In this document: positions 33,197 through 41,165 of the stretch, piece by piece | How positions within the stretch are numbered: position 1 is the first letter of the stretch | How the letters are laid out: each line of letters starts with the position of its first letter | Assembly: GCA_020638905.1 (NCBI GenBank) | Contig: JACKHP010000020.1 | Location: forward strand, 13,862 to 77,861 | DNA from: Planctomycetota bacterium | GTDB taxonomy: Bacteria; Planctomycetota; B15-G4 | Length of the DNA: 64,000 nt | Direction of reading: 5' to 3' | Translations under genes and position numbers: made by a program | The notes under the pieces: model-generated | Seen by the model: only the letters and a program-made list of their open reading frames with translations | Told to the model about the DNA's origin: nothing | Database searches by the model: none

Positions 33197-34021
33197 ATGG
33201 GCTCGCTCCGCAAGCTGGTCACGAAGCTCTACGCGCGCTTCCCGTCGCTCACGCGGTGGTGGCTGCGGCGCCACCCGATCGAGACGACGCGTTCGGTGCC
33301 GTTCGCGCCGTTCACGCTGCCGCTCGCGCGCGCGCGCCTCGGACTCGTCACGTCCGGCGGCGTGTACGTCGAAGGACAGCTCCCGTTCGACACCGCCGAT
33401 CCCGACGGCGATCCGGGGTGGCGCCCGCTGCCCGTCGACGTGCCCGAGGAGCGCCTGGCGATCGCGCACGAGACGTACGACACGACGGCCGCGCTGCTCG
33501 ACCGCAACGTGGTGTATCCCGTGGCACGCGCGCGCGAGCTCGTGGCCGCGGGACGCCTGGGCGCGCTGTGCGACGAGCACGTGGGCCTCATGGGACACAT
33601 CGACGGACGCCACCTCGCGGCGCTCGTCGAACGCACGGCGCCGGCGGTCGCGCAGCACTTCGTGCGGCAGCGCGCCGACCTCGTGCTGCTCGTCCCCGCC
33701 TGAGGCCTGTGCCACCGGACGACCGGTCTGGTCGCCCACGCCATCGAACGCGCCGGCATCCCCACCGTGTGCCTGTCGGTCTCGCGCGAGATCACCGAGG
33801 CGGTGCGTCCGCCGCGCGCACTGTTCCTGCGCTGGCCCTTCGGACGCACCCTGGGCGAGCCCGGCGCGCGCGAGCAGCAGCTCACGGTGCTGCTGGCCGC
33901 GCTCGAGCTCGCGACGACGGCCACCCGTCCCGGGACGATCGTCGACGCGCCGTGGCGCTGGCGACGGCACGCCTTCGTCGACCCGCTCGCGAACGCGGGC
34001 GACGCACCACATGCGAGTTGA
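33197..34021 (+). CDS. GrdB-like reductase selenoprotein (in-frame UGA, motif UxxC)
   Basis: 274 aa when the TGA at 33701-33703 is read as selenocysteine (residue 169). The family is the short glycine/sarcosine/betaine-reductase selenoprotein B-like group: ETYDTTAALLDRNVVYPVAR, LVAAGRLGALCDEHVGLMGH, then LVLLVPA-U-GLCHRTTGLV, HAIERAGIPTVCLS, RPPRALFLRWPFG and PGTIVDAPWRWRR. The last four blocks lie after the TGA in the same frame. Homologues that I remember have VCPxCH here, so U replaces the first Cys of CxxC. A hairpin with a GGTCT loop follows the TGA. Role presumably redox. If read as a stop the protein would lose its whole redox motif. Confidence 0.87.
33701..33734 (+). promoter_or_regulatory. 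predicted SECIS element of the GrdB-like gene
   Basis: UGA at 33701-33703; then 16 nt; then CGACC (33720-33724), loop GGTCT (33725-33729) and GGTCG (33730-33734). The apical loop GGUCU is the one of the E. coli fdhF SECIS, and it begins 22 nt after the UGA, inside the 16-37 nt window described for bacterial SECIS elements. Confidence 0.75.
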
Positions 34022-34154
34022 CCTGCGAGTCGCCTGGGACGCGCGAGAACGAGCCGTCCGTCCGTCGCCCGATTGATCCGCCCGCGGCCACGTGCGCATG
34101 ATCGTGCCCTTCCGGACCGCGCCGTCCCGCGCGCGGACGGCACCCCACTCGCGC

Positions 34155-34160
34155 AAGGAG
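34155..34160 (+). promoter_or_regulatory. ribosome binding site deciding a GTG start
   Basis: AAGGAG lies 6 nt before GTG 34167. This is the clearest Shine-Dalgarno sequence in this part of the window and is the reason for choosing the GTG over in-frame codons further up or the internal ATG. Confidence 0.65.
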
Positions 34161-34166
34161 TCCCTC

Positions 34167-34805
34167 GTGGAAGCCCTTCAGGACTACGGCATGCTCCTCC
34201 GCTGGATCCACTTCGTGGCCGGCGTGACCTGGATCGGTCTGCTCTGGTTCTACAACTACATGAACGGACCCTTCTCGAACGCTCTCGAGCCGGAGGTGCG
34301 CGCGAAGGTCATCCCGCAGATCATGCCGCGCACGCTGTGGTGGTTCCGCTGGGGCGCCGCCGTGACGTGGCTGTCGGGCGTGACCTACGCCTACGGCGTG
34401 ATCGCCCGCCAGGATCCCGAGGGCACCATGCACTGGATGACCGAGACGACCCGCGGCCAGTGGATCACCATGGGCTTCGTCTACGGGTCGATCATGGCCT
34501 TCAACGTGTGGTTCATGATCTGGCCGCGTCAGCAGAAGATCATCCGCGCCACGATCGCCGGCGAGAACCCGCCCGAGAAGGCGCAGTGGGCCAAGACGGC
34601 CACGAACTGCTCGCGCGTGAACACGTACCTGTCGCTCCCGCTGCTGTTCGCCATGGGCGCCGGCAAGCACATGGGCGAGTTCAGCCTGAACAGCGACATG
34701 GGCTCGTTCTGGGTGAACGCGGTCGTCATCACGCTGATCGGCTTCGCCGTGGCGTGGCTGTTCATCCACAAGGTCGGGCCGTCGGTGGGCAAGAACTTCA
34801 AGTAG
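34167..34805 (+). CDS. membrane protein related to the urate oxidase N-terminal domain (PuuD-like)
   Basis: 212 aa with about five membrane helices. The text LLRWIHFVAGVTWIGLLWFYNYMNGPF and TLWWFRWGAAVTWLSGV, then NVWFMIWPRQQKII, matches the Urate_ox_N membrane domain (COG3748) found in cytochrome c-linked urate oxidases. The C-terminal cytochrome c part is absent, so this is the membrane domain alone, a form that occurs widely with unknown function; histidines H in RWIHF and HKVGP near the end could bind heme. Start fixed by AAGGAG. It converges on the cupredoxin gene. Confidence 0.8.
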   Translation: MEALQDYGMLLRWIHFVAGVTWIGLLWFYNYMNGPFSNALEPEVRAKVIPQIMPRTLWWFRWGAAVTWLSGVTYAYGVIARQDPEGTMHWMTETTRGQWITMGFVYGSIMAFNVWFMIWPRQQKIIRATIAGENPPEKAQWAKTATNCSRVNTYLSLPLLFAMGAGKHMGEFSLNSDMGSFWVNAVVITLIGFAVAWLFIHKVGPSVGKNFK

Positions 34806-34852
34806 GCGCGTCCCACGCGATGTTCGGTGCGCGAGACGCGCGCCGAACGCGA

Positions 34853-34889
34853 GCGAGGCGGTCGTCCCCCGTGGGGACGGCCGCCTCGC
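34853..34889. terminator. strong bidirectional terminator hairpin
   Basis: A 17-bp stem with one G-T wobble (34853-34869 with 34873-34889) and a three-base loop CGT, between the convergent membrane-protein and cupredoxin genes. Confidence 0.7.
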
Positions 34890-34992
34890 GGCGCTTGCAG
34901 CCGTGGCGCGCGGGGACAAGGGCGCTCGCGCATCGACGCCCGGCACGGACGTCGGGTCGCCGGCCGCGCTCGACGCGCGGCCGGCTCGTCGC

Positions 34993-35805
34993 TCAGAAGC
35001 TCACGTCCAGGACGGTCGTGCCCTGCTTGGCCCCCACGGTCACCTTCGACTCGCGCTGGCCGAGGGTCTCGTGCCAGACGCCGACGGTGTACTCGCCGGG
35101 CGGAACGCCATCCAGCGTGAACGAGCCGTCCTCGCCGGTGACCGCGAAGAAGGGGTGCTCGACCACGCCGATCCAGCCCTTCATCCAGGCGTGCACGTCG
35201 CACACGACCTCGACCATGACCTCGGGGCGCTTGAACTCGAACTCGCGGTAGCCCTTCTTGTCGGGGTAGGGCAGCGACTGGTTGCTCTCCTTGTTGCGCT
35301 TGGGCTTGACGTGCACGTTGTGCAGGACGTGGTCCTCGCTGTGGGCCCACAGCGGTTGTCCGGTCTGCACGCCGAGCACGCGCGGTTCGTAGAGGCAGTT
35401 GTGCTGGTTGAGCGTGACCGGCTCGGTCGGGGGATCGAACTCGTAGCCGTCGAGGCCCGACTCGATCCACACGAAGGCGTTCTGCACGCGTCCTTCGTGG
35501 ACGAGCAGCGTGTCGAGGTGGAAGCCTCCGTCGGGCCACTGCTGCGCGCACCACGGCTCGCCCAGCATGGCCTGGAACTTCGGCTCGGGGACGTCGCCGG
35601 TGAAGCGCACCACGCCCGAGATGCTGCCCGCGGTGGCGGGGTCGTAGGTCTTCTTCGAGGACGGCGCCGGGGACGTCGGCGCGCCGCCCTGGGCAGCGTC
35701 GGTCTTCGACGCGGGAGCGTTCGTCGCCGGCTCGTCGTCGCCGCCGCAGGCCGTGAGCAGGGCCACCGTGATCAGGCAGGCCCCAGCGCGCCAGGGAGTC
35801 GTCAT
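34993..35805 (-). CDS. cupredoxin-like lipoprotein (type 1 copper site)
   Basis: 270 aa. Lipobox VALLTACGG, then a Pro/Ser/Ala linker. Residues 65-220 follow the plastocyanin-like proteins sometimes labelled methylamine-utilisation type: VTLNQHNCLYEPRVLGVQTG, EDHVLHNVHVKP and VEVVCDVHAWMKGWIGV. The set His (HNVH), Cys and His (CDVH) and Met (WMKG) makes a type 1 copper site, so electron transfer is likely. A C-terminal carboxypeptidase-regulatory-like unit follows (GSFTLDGVPPGEYTVGVWHE). A TAGACT -10-like element lies at 35883-35888 on this strand, 77 nt upstream. Partner unknown. Confidence 0.85.
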   Translation of the reverse strand: MTTPWRAGACLITVALLTACGGDDEPATNAPASKTDAAQGGAPTSPAPSSKKTYDPATAGSISGVVRFTGDVPEPKFQAMLGEPWCAQQWPDGGFHLDTLLVHEGRVQNAFVWIESGLDGYEFDPPTEPVTLNQHNCLYEPRVLGVQTGQPLWAHSEDHVLHNVHVKPKRNKESNQSLPYPDKKGYREFEFKRPEVMVEVVCDVHAWMKGWIGVVEHPFFAVTGEDGSFTLDGVPPGEYTVGVWHETLGQRESKVTVGAKQGTTVLDVSF

Positions 35806-35882
35806 GGGTTCCGTTCTCGTGCCGGGACGCTCCTCGTCGGCCTCGTGCCACGAGCCCCGCGTCCGCCGTGCGATCGGGCGCG

Positions 35883-35888
35883 AGTCTA
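35883..35888 (-). promoter_or_regulatory. -10-like element of the cupredoxin gene
   Basis: TAGACT on the minus strand, the same hexamer as before larE, the second A-type carrier, the AhpD-like selenoprotein and the radical SAM gene. The preceding trinucleotide is CGG, not TGC. Confidence 0.35.
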
Positions 35889-35947
35889 CCGGATCGGCAG
35901 CGCCTCCCTCGCCTCTCGCTCGCGCGTCGCGCACGAACGCGACGCGC

Positions 35948-35956
35948 TGCTAGACT
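35948..35956 (+). promoter_or_regulatory. extended -10 element of the AhpD-like selenoprotein gene
   Basis: TGCTAGACT; TAGACT ends at 35956 and ATG begins at 35964, a gap of 7 nt. Transcription would begin at or next to the A of the start codon, so the mRNA is probably leaderless. Confidence 0.5.
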
Positions 35957-35963
35957 GCGCGGC

Positions 35964-36584
35964 ATGGCGTACATCGAGACGATCCCGCCCGACGACGCGG
36001 ACGGTCCCCTGGCCGAGGTCTACGGCGAGGCCGTCGAGCGCGCCGGCAAGGTCTGGCAGATCCTGCGCATCCAGGGCAGCAACCCCGCGGTGCTCGCGGC
36101 CTGGATCGGGCTCTATCGCGCACTCATGTTCGGACCCTCGCCGCTCACGCGCATCGAGCGCGAGGTGACGGCGGTGGTCGTCTCGCGCAGCAACGACTGC
36201 TTCTACTGAATCCGCGCCCACGAGAGCGACCTCCGTGCCGAGGTCCGATCGGAACTGCTGGCGGGACGCGTGGTCGACGGCGTGCGGGCCCTGCCCGAAC
36301 CACGTGACCCGCGCCTCGCGCGCGAGCGCGCCAAGGTCTACGCCGCGGACTTCGCGGCCCAGGGCAGCGAGGCCGCGCCCACGCCGCGGCTGCGCGCCAT
36401 GTTGCAGTTCGCCGAGCGCCTCGCGCGCGTGCCCGAGTCGATGGACGAAGAAGCCCTCGATCCGCTGCGCGCCCACGGCCTCGACGACCGCGCGATCCAC
36501 GATCTGGCCCAGGTGGTGGGCTTCTTCAGCTCGATCAACCGCCTGGCCGAGGCGCTCGGCGTCGATCCCGAGCCCGACTGGTGA
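35964..36584 (+). CDS. AhpD-like (carboxymuconolactone decarboxylase family) selenoprotein, motif CxxU
   Basis: 206 aa when the TGA at 36207-36209 is read as selenocysteine (residue 82). N-terminus IETIPPDDADGPLAEVYGE is typical of peroxidase-related CMD proteins; then TRIEREVTAVVVSRSNDCFY-U-IRAHESDL, where AhpD-like homologues have CxYCxxAH, and after the TGA in the same frame RAHGLDDRAIHDLAQVVGFF and INRLAEALGVDPE, the usual family ending. So the second Cys of CxxC is replaced by U and homology continues beyond it. Likely thiol/selenol peroxidase or disulfide chemistry in the cytoplasm. No RBS; a promoter 7 nt upstream suggests a leaderless mRNA. Confidence 0.86.
36207..36245 (+). promoter_or_regulatory. 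predicted SECIS element of the AhpD-like gene
   Basis: UGA at 36207-36209; stem GACCTC (36228-36233) and GAGGTC (36240-36245), 6 bp, with the loop CGTGCC (36234-36239). The loop begins 25 nt after the UGA and has G as its second base, both within the published bacterial SECIS pattern. Confidence 0.6.
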
Positions 36585-36594
36585 TCGCGCCCGA

Positions 36595-37265
36595 TCAGAG
36601 GCCGCGCCAGCCCGAGTGGACGCGCGGACCGGGATCGAGCCCGTCGAGCAGCGCCGACTCGACGCGCGCCAGCTCGTCGAAGCGCTCGCGCACGCTGCCT
36701 TCGTCGTGGGCCTCGAGCGCGAGCGCGAGGAAGAGCGTCCCGTGGCGCGCCTCGGCCTCGCCCAGCGCGTCGTACAGCCTGTGCAGCGGACGGGTCGCGG
36801 CGCACGCCCGAAGCCGCACGAAGCGCTCGTGGCTGCGCATCTCGATCAGCGCCGAGACGAGCAGCGCGTCGAGGTAGCCGCGTCCGTCGCGGCCGCTCGA
36901 GCGCGCGTGCGAGAGCAGCCCGCTCGCGTACGGGTTCGGCAGGTCGAAGCCGATCCCGCCGCCGCGCGCGTCGAGCTCGCGCAGGACGCGGTGCAGGTGC
37001 TCGGTCTCCTCGCGCACGAGCGGCATGAGCCGCAGCGCGAGTCCGCCTGCGATCGGGGTTGCGCTTGAGCAGCGTCATGGCCGAGGCGGCCGCCTTGAGC
37101 TCGCAGTGCGCGTGGTCGGAGCAGCGCGAGCAGGTCGCGCGCGGCCACGTCGGCCCACGCGTCGGGCGTGCGACACGCCAGCTCGAACGACGCGGGGACG
37201 ACATCGCACGCATCCTGCGCGGCTGGCTCTCGGGACGCGTCCGTCGTGCGCGCACCCTCGCTCAT
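36595..37265 (-). pseudogene. miaE: MiaE-like tRNA-(ms2io6A) hydroxylase, split by two apparent frameshifts
   Basis: Three frames read in turn give one protein: SFELACRTPDAWADVAARDLLALL (37265 down to about 37117), DHAHCELKAAASAMTLLKRN (to about 37058), and LALRLMPLVREETEHLHRVL onward to the stop at 36595. The joined text matches MiaE, a diiron hydroxylase of a modified tRNA base: DHAHCELKAA and EETEHLHRV carry the iron ligands. A missing base near TCGG 37116-37119 and an extra C in the run 37055-37058 would explain both breaks. Homopolymer miscounting in the assembly is as likely as true decay. The start overlaps the Rieske gene stop (ATGA). Confidence 0.7.
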
Positions 37266-37604
37266 CGCGAGTCCTCAGGCGGCGCCGGCAGCTCGACCAC
37301 GACCCAGCCGTCCTCCTCGTGCGCGGCGTAGATCGGGATGCGCGCTCCGGGCACCATGCGGCAGCGTCCGTCGTCGAGCTCGAAGCGCCACAGGTGCTGT
37401 GGACAGGCGATGCCGCCGCGCTCGAGGATGCCGTCGGAGAGGTCGTAGTGCTGGTGCGGGCAGAGCGCGAAGAAGGCGTGCACGCGCCCTCCGTGACGCG
37501 CCACCGCCACCGGCAGCTCAATCACCGAACATGCGGCTGCGCACTCGCCCTCGACGAGCCTGTCGGCCCGGCAGAAAGCGCACCACGGACGGCGTGGAGC
37601 TCAT
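37262..37604 (-). CDS. Rieske-type [2Fe-2S] ferredoxin (one apparent frameshift near 37576)
   Basis: The main frame (from 37525, GTG) gives 87 aa containing both ligand pairs: ALCPHQHYDLSDG (Cys-x-His) and ACPQHLWRFELDDG (Cys-x2-His). The family usually has about 30 more residues in front. They are found if one T is removed from the TTT at about 37575-37577: MSSTPSVVRF then CRADRLVEGE joins to the main frame. I therefore take ATG 37604 as the true start. Likely an electron-transfer partner; because it overlaps the MiaE-like gene by ATGA it may serve that diiron hydroxylase, which is an inference from position only. Confidence 0.7.
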
Positions 37605-37634
37605 CGTCCGTCGCCTCCGTCGCGCGGATCGTCG

Positions 37635-39719
37635 TCAGGGGACGTCCCTCCGTGCGCGGCATCGCCGGTCGTCGCGGCGCCGTGCGCGTGCGCGGCGTCT
37701 CCGCGCTCGCCGGGCTTCCGTCCCCGTTCGCGCCGTCGCGCGCGGTTCCGACCCGCCGGGCCCGCCTGGCGTCCCCTCGAGGTAGCTGAGCTGGATCAGC
37801 GCGTCGTCGGTGCCCGTCCCACCTGACTCGCCCGCCGGACGCGCCTTGCGCGTCACGTCGTACCAGTGCAGCGCGTCGGCCACCCAGGCGCTCGTAGGCG
37901 CGCGCGGTGTCGGGCGGCAGCGCGTCCGCGTCGAGCGCGTGCTGCTCGCCGGGATCGGCGACCAGGTCGTAGAACGTGCGCGCGCGCTCGGCGCCGCTCG
38001 TCTCGTCGACCTCGAGCACGACCTGCGTCCCGCTCGTCGCGCGGGCCGAGACGAGCATCGCCGTGGGACCGAAGAGCGACGTGCGCGTGAGCGAGAAGAC
38101 CGGCGCCGGACGAGCCGGCAGATCGTCGAGCAGGAGCAGCGGCGGCGCGGCTCCCCCTCGACCAGGTCGAGTCCGGCCAGCACGAGCAGCGTGTTGAAGA
38201 GCGACGCCGTCGACACCGGACGCTCGACGCGCCGTCCCCGCGGCACGCCTGGCCCGGCCATCACGAGCGGCACGTGCAGCATCACGTCGGAGAGCGCGTA
38301 GCCGTGTCCGAGCCGTCCGTGCTCGAAGAGTTCCTCGCCGTGGTCGGCCACGAGCACGATCACCGTGCGGTCGAGCAGGCCGCGCGCGCGTCGAGGGCGT
38401 CCTGCAGCTCGGCGAAGCACTCGTCGAGGTACGACAGCTCGGCGTCGTACAGGTCGCCCACGTGCGCCTGCTCGTCGGGCTCGAGCGGCGGGATCTGCCC
38501 GTGCTGCAGCATGCCGGGCAGGTGTCCTCGAACGAACGCCGCTCGACGTAGCCCTCGCTCCAGCGCTCGCGCCCGCGCGGCGGACCGTAGGGCGCGTGCG
38601 GGTCCATGAGATGCACGTACGCGAACCAGCGCGCGCGTCGCGGGCTGCCCGTCGATCCACGCGAGCAGGCGCGCGTCGAGGGATTCGGCGTCGGCGTCGC
38701 CGAGTCCCGTGCCGGGGTCGGATTCGAAGTGCGCGAAGCCCTGGTCGAAGTTCGTGCTGGGCGAGACGAGCGGGTTGCCCGCGAACGCCGCCCCGGCGAT
38801 GCCGGCCGCGCGCAGCCGCTCGGGCCACGTGCTGAGCGCGTCCATGAGCCAGTCGCGGCCATCGCCCAGCACGCCGTGGGTGTTCGGCGGCAGCCCGTGA
38901 GCAGGCTCGCGGTGGACAGCAGCGTCCAGCTCGAGGGGCGCGTTGGCCGTGGTGAAGAGCGTCCCGCGCGCGGCGAAGCAGGCGGCCAGCGCCGGCGTCG
39001 TGTCGCGCGCGCGTAGCCGTCGAGCGACATGCGCCGCGCGGCGAGGGTGTCGACGCACAGCACGAGCAGGTCAGGACGCTCGACCGACGCCCGCTGCCGC
39101 GGCACCTGCCGCCGCTCGAGCACCTCGGCCGACCACCAGATCGGCTCCGGGCGCACGACGCCCTCCGGCACCGGACGGTCGCGCGTCGTCGCGAAGCGCA
39201 GCGTGACCGCACGCCCTCGTACGACGCGAGGTCGACGTCGAGTTCGCGCAGCACCTGGTCGTAGACGTTCTCCTTGTGCTCGCGCACGTACGCGCTGCTG
39301 AGCGCCGCCTGCTCGACGCCGTCGACGGCGATGCGGAACTCGAGCGGCACCGGATCGGCCAGCTCGGGATCGTTGCGCGCGTCGCTGTAGACCATCGTGC
39401 GCGCGACGAGCCGCGCGCCCGGACCGAGCACCGGCGTGCGCAGCGTGAACGCGCTGGGCGCGTGGGCGCGCAGCACGAGCCGGTCCTGGTCGGACGCGAG
39501 GCCCACGCCGGGCGTGAAGACGGGCGCCCAGAGCGCGAGCGGATAGGCATCGTTGCTGGCCTCGACGCGGGCGCGTCCGGCGCCGAACTCGGTCAGCACG
39601 TCGAGCACCGGCGCCTCGAAGGTCACCGGCGCCAAGCCGTCCTCCGACGGGGGCGCCGTCGCCTCGCCGCAGCCGCCGCACAGCGCGAGCAGGACGACGA
39701 GCGGCAGCATCCACCGCAT
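37635..39719 (-). pseudogene. sulfatase-fold lipoprotein, broken by several apparent frameshifts
   Basis: Starts at ATG 39719 with a lipobox (LPLVVLLALCGGCGE). The N-terminal beta domain runs to LASYEG in one frame and continues in another (VTLRFATTRDRPVPEG) after a likely lost base near 39213. Further pieces in alternating frames are LLVLCVDTLAARRMSLDGYA, NTHGVLGDGRDWLMDALS, WFAYVHLMDPHAPYGPPRG, VLVADHGEELFEHGRLGHGY and FYDLVADPGEQHALDADALP. All pieces are collinear with a planctomycete sulfatase. The formylglycine position reads SWTLLSTASLLTG, so Thr again. Several lost or gained single bases are needed; the 3' end is uncertain. Confidence 0.7.
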
Positions 39720-39824
39720 CGCTGCGCCCGACGCACTCCGACCGGACGCCGGCCACCCCGCTGCGGGGCGCCGGACGGCTCGAATCGGGAGGGGCTCGGT
39801 TCGCAGGACGCTGGGCAAGTCCCC

Positions 39825-39833
39825 AGGTTAGCA
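39825..39833 (-). promoter_or_regulatory. extended -10 element of the frameshifted sulfatase-fold gene
   Basis: Minus strand TGCTAACCT: TAACCT at 39825-39830 and TGC at 39831-39833, identical to the element before the enoyl-CoA hydratase gene. Leader about 100 nt. Confidence 0.45.
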
Positions 39834-39935
39834 GCCCGCCCCCGGTGGCCGCGCGTCGCGTCCGGCGCGGGGCGGGGACGCCCCGTCGGCTTGCGGACGC
39901 ACGACGCCCAGGGGCGTCACGGGGTGCCCGTGCGG

Positions 39936-39941
39936 TACACT
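39936..39941 (+). promoter_or_regulatory. -10-like element of clpP
   Basis: TACACT ends 6 nt before ATG 39948, the spacing expected for a leaderless transcript. No -35 is apparent. Confidence 0.4.
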
Positions 39942-39947
39942 CCGGCC

Positions 39948-40559
39948 ATGACGGAACGCTCCTTTCCGACGCCGGATCCCGGCGCGCCCGACCCCTCCCG
40001 GGCCACCGCCGCCGGGCACCGCGTCTTCACCGGCAAGCGCCGCGTGTTCCTCTTCGGCGACATCAACGCCGGCGTGGCCGAGCGCGTGGTCGACCAGCTC
40101 ATCTCGTTCGCCGAGGGCGATCCGGGCGACTCGATCGACCTGCTCATCAACAGCACCGGCGGCGACATCGAGGCGGCCTGCGCGATCATCAACGCGATGC
40201 ACGGCATTCCCTGCCGCGTCAACACGATCTGCATGGGCTTCGCGCAGAGCGCCGCCTGCATCATCCTCATGGCCGGCACGGGCGTGCGCTCGGCGTTCGA
40301 GAACTCGGTGCTGCTCATCCACCGCATGGTCTGGGACGAGCCGCCCGAGCAGGACGACGAGCAGGGCGACTACATGCCGCCGCCCGACGAGAAGTACGTC
40401 GAGCTCTGCCGCCGCCTCGAGAACGCCTACCTCGGCCGCTTCCTGAACCACGACGCGGTCTGGGCCGAGCGGCGCATCCCCACCGCGCTCGACATGTCCA
40501 CCGACGACGCGCTGCAGCTCGGCGTGATCGACGGCGTGATCTTCCTCGACCGCGACTGA
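39948..40559 (+). CDS. clpP: ATP-dependent Clp protease proteolytic subunit (ClpP family)
   Basis: 203 aa. ClpP fold: VFLFGDINAGVAERVVDQLI, DSIDLLINSTGGDIEAACAI, nucleophile Ser101 in MGFAQSAACIILMAGTG, His125 in VLLIHRM, and Asp182 in TALDMSTDDALQLGVIDGV. It departs from standard ClpP by an acidic insert around residues 130-145 (EPPEQDDEQGDYMPPP) and by FAQSAA instead of GxAASM, so it may be a second, diverged ClpP paralogue. The clpS gene lies 13 kb away (52713-53066). No ClpX or ClpA gene is in the window. Probably leaderless. Confidence 0.85.
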   Translation: MTERSFPTPDPGAPDPSRATAAGHRVFTGKRRVFLFGDINAGVAERVVDQLISFAEGDPGDSIDLLINSTGGDIEAACAIINAMHGIPCRVNTICMGFAQSAACIILMAGTGVRSAFENSVLLIHRMVWDEPPEQDDEQGDYMPPPDEKYVELCRRLENAYLGRFLNHDAVWAERRIPTALDMSTDDALQLGVIDGVIFLDRD

Positions 40560-40582
40560 GGGTCGGGCGAGCGCGTAGGCGT

Positions 40583-40896
40583 TCAGCCGACCTCGCCCAG
40601 GATGCGCTCGACGCGGTCCGCGAGCCCGAGGCGCAGTAGGAACTCTTCGCACGACGCACCGGGGTGACTGCGACGTGCGGCGCAGGGCGAGGAGATGGGC
40701 CGAGCGGCACAGGTCACGCCCCGGGGCGACCTTCTCCTCGGGGCGCATGGCACCCCAGCTCGAAGAGCAGCCGGTGGACAAAGGGGTCTGTGTCCTCCGA
40801 CTGGGGGACGTAGGAGACGTCGGCGGGGACTCTGGGTGTGCCGTCGTGGCCTGTGCAGCTGCGCGGCGTCGGCCAGGAGAGCACGCGCCGTCGCAC
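40583..40896 (-). pseudogene. unknown gene with two apparent frameshifts
   Basis: Good third-position GC moves between three frames on the minus strand. The joined reading is VSYVPQSEDTDPFVHRLLFE, LGCHAPRGE (first frame), KVAPGRDLCRSAHLLALR (second frame, from about 40735), and SHPGASCEEFLLRLGLADR, VERILGEVG and the stop at 40583 (third frame, from about 40675). This looks like one real protein of about 100 aa or more, but I do not recognise it, and its start is unclear. The breaks fit single-base indels. It lies 23 nt from the convergent clpP stop. Confidence 0.5.
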
Positions 40897-41093
40897 CGCG
40901 GCGCGCGCCTCGACTCATCCGACCCGGGCGTCGCGCTTCGGCGGATGACCCGCGTCTCACGACCTCCCCCGCGCGATCTTCACGAGCTGCGGCGCACGAT
41001 CCCGGCGCGAGAAGGACGCGATCCCGGCCCGCGGGGCCCTGCCCGCCGAGAACAGCCCTCCGGCCACCCGGGCCGCGCGACCGAAGAATGGGT

Positions 41094-41099
41094 TAGACT
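41094..41099 (+). promoter_or_regulatory. -10-like element of the radical SAM gene
   Basis: TAGACT, 66 nt before the start codon, giving a leader of about 60 nt that contains a run of CCCCCGTCCCGTCCCCCCC-like sequence. No -35 recognised. Confidence 0.35.
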
Positions 41100-41165
41100 C
41101 AGCCTCCCCCGTCCCGTCCCCCCCAGTTCGACACCCGGGACCCGGCACCAGGAATCTCCACACCG

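Noticed and set aside
33767..34021. Separate small gene after the TGA at 33701
   Set aside because: It is in the same frame as the GrdB-like gene, starts inside a conserved block and completes that family; a readthrough UGA explains it better.
36270..36584. Separate small gene after the TGA at 36207
   Set aside because: Same frame as the AhpD-like gene and contains only the C-terminal half of that fold.
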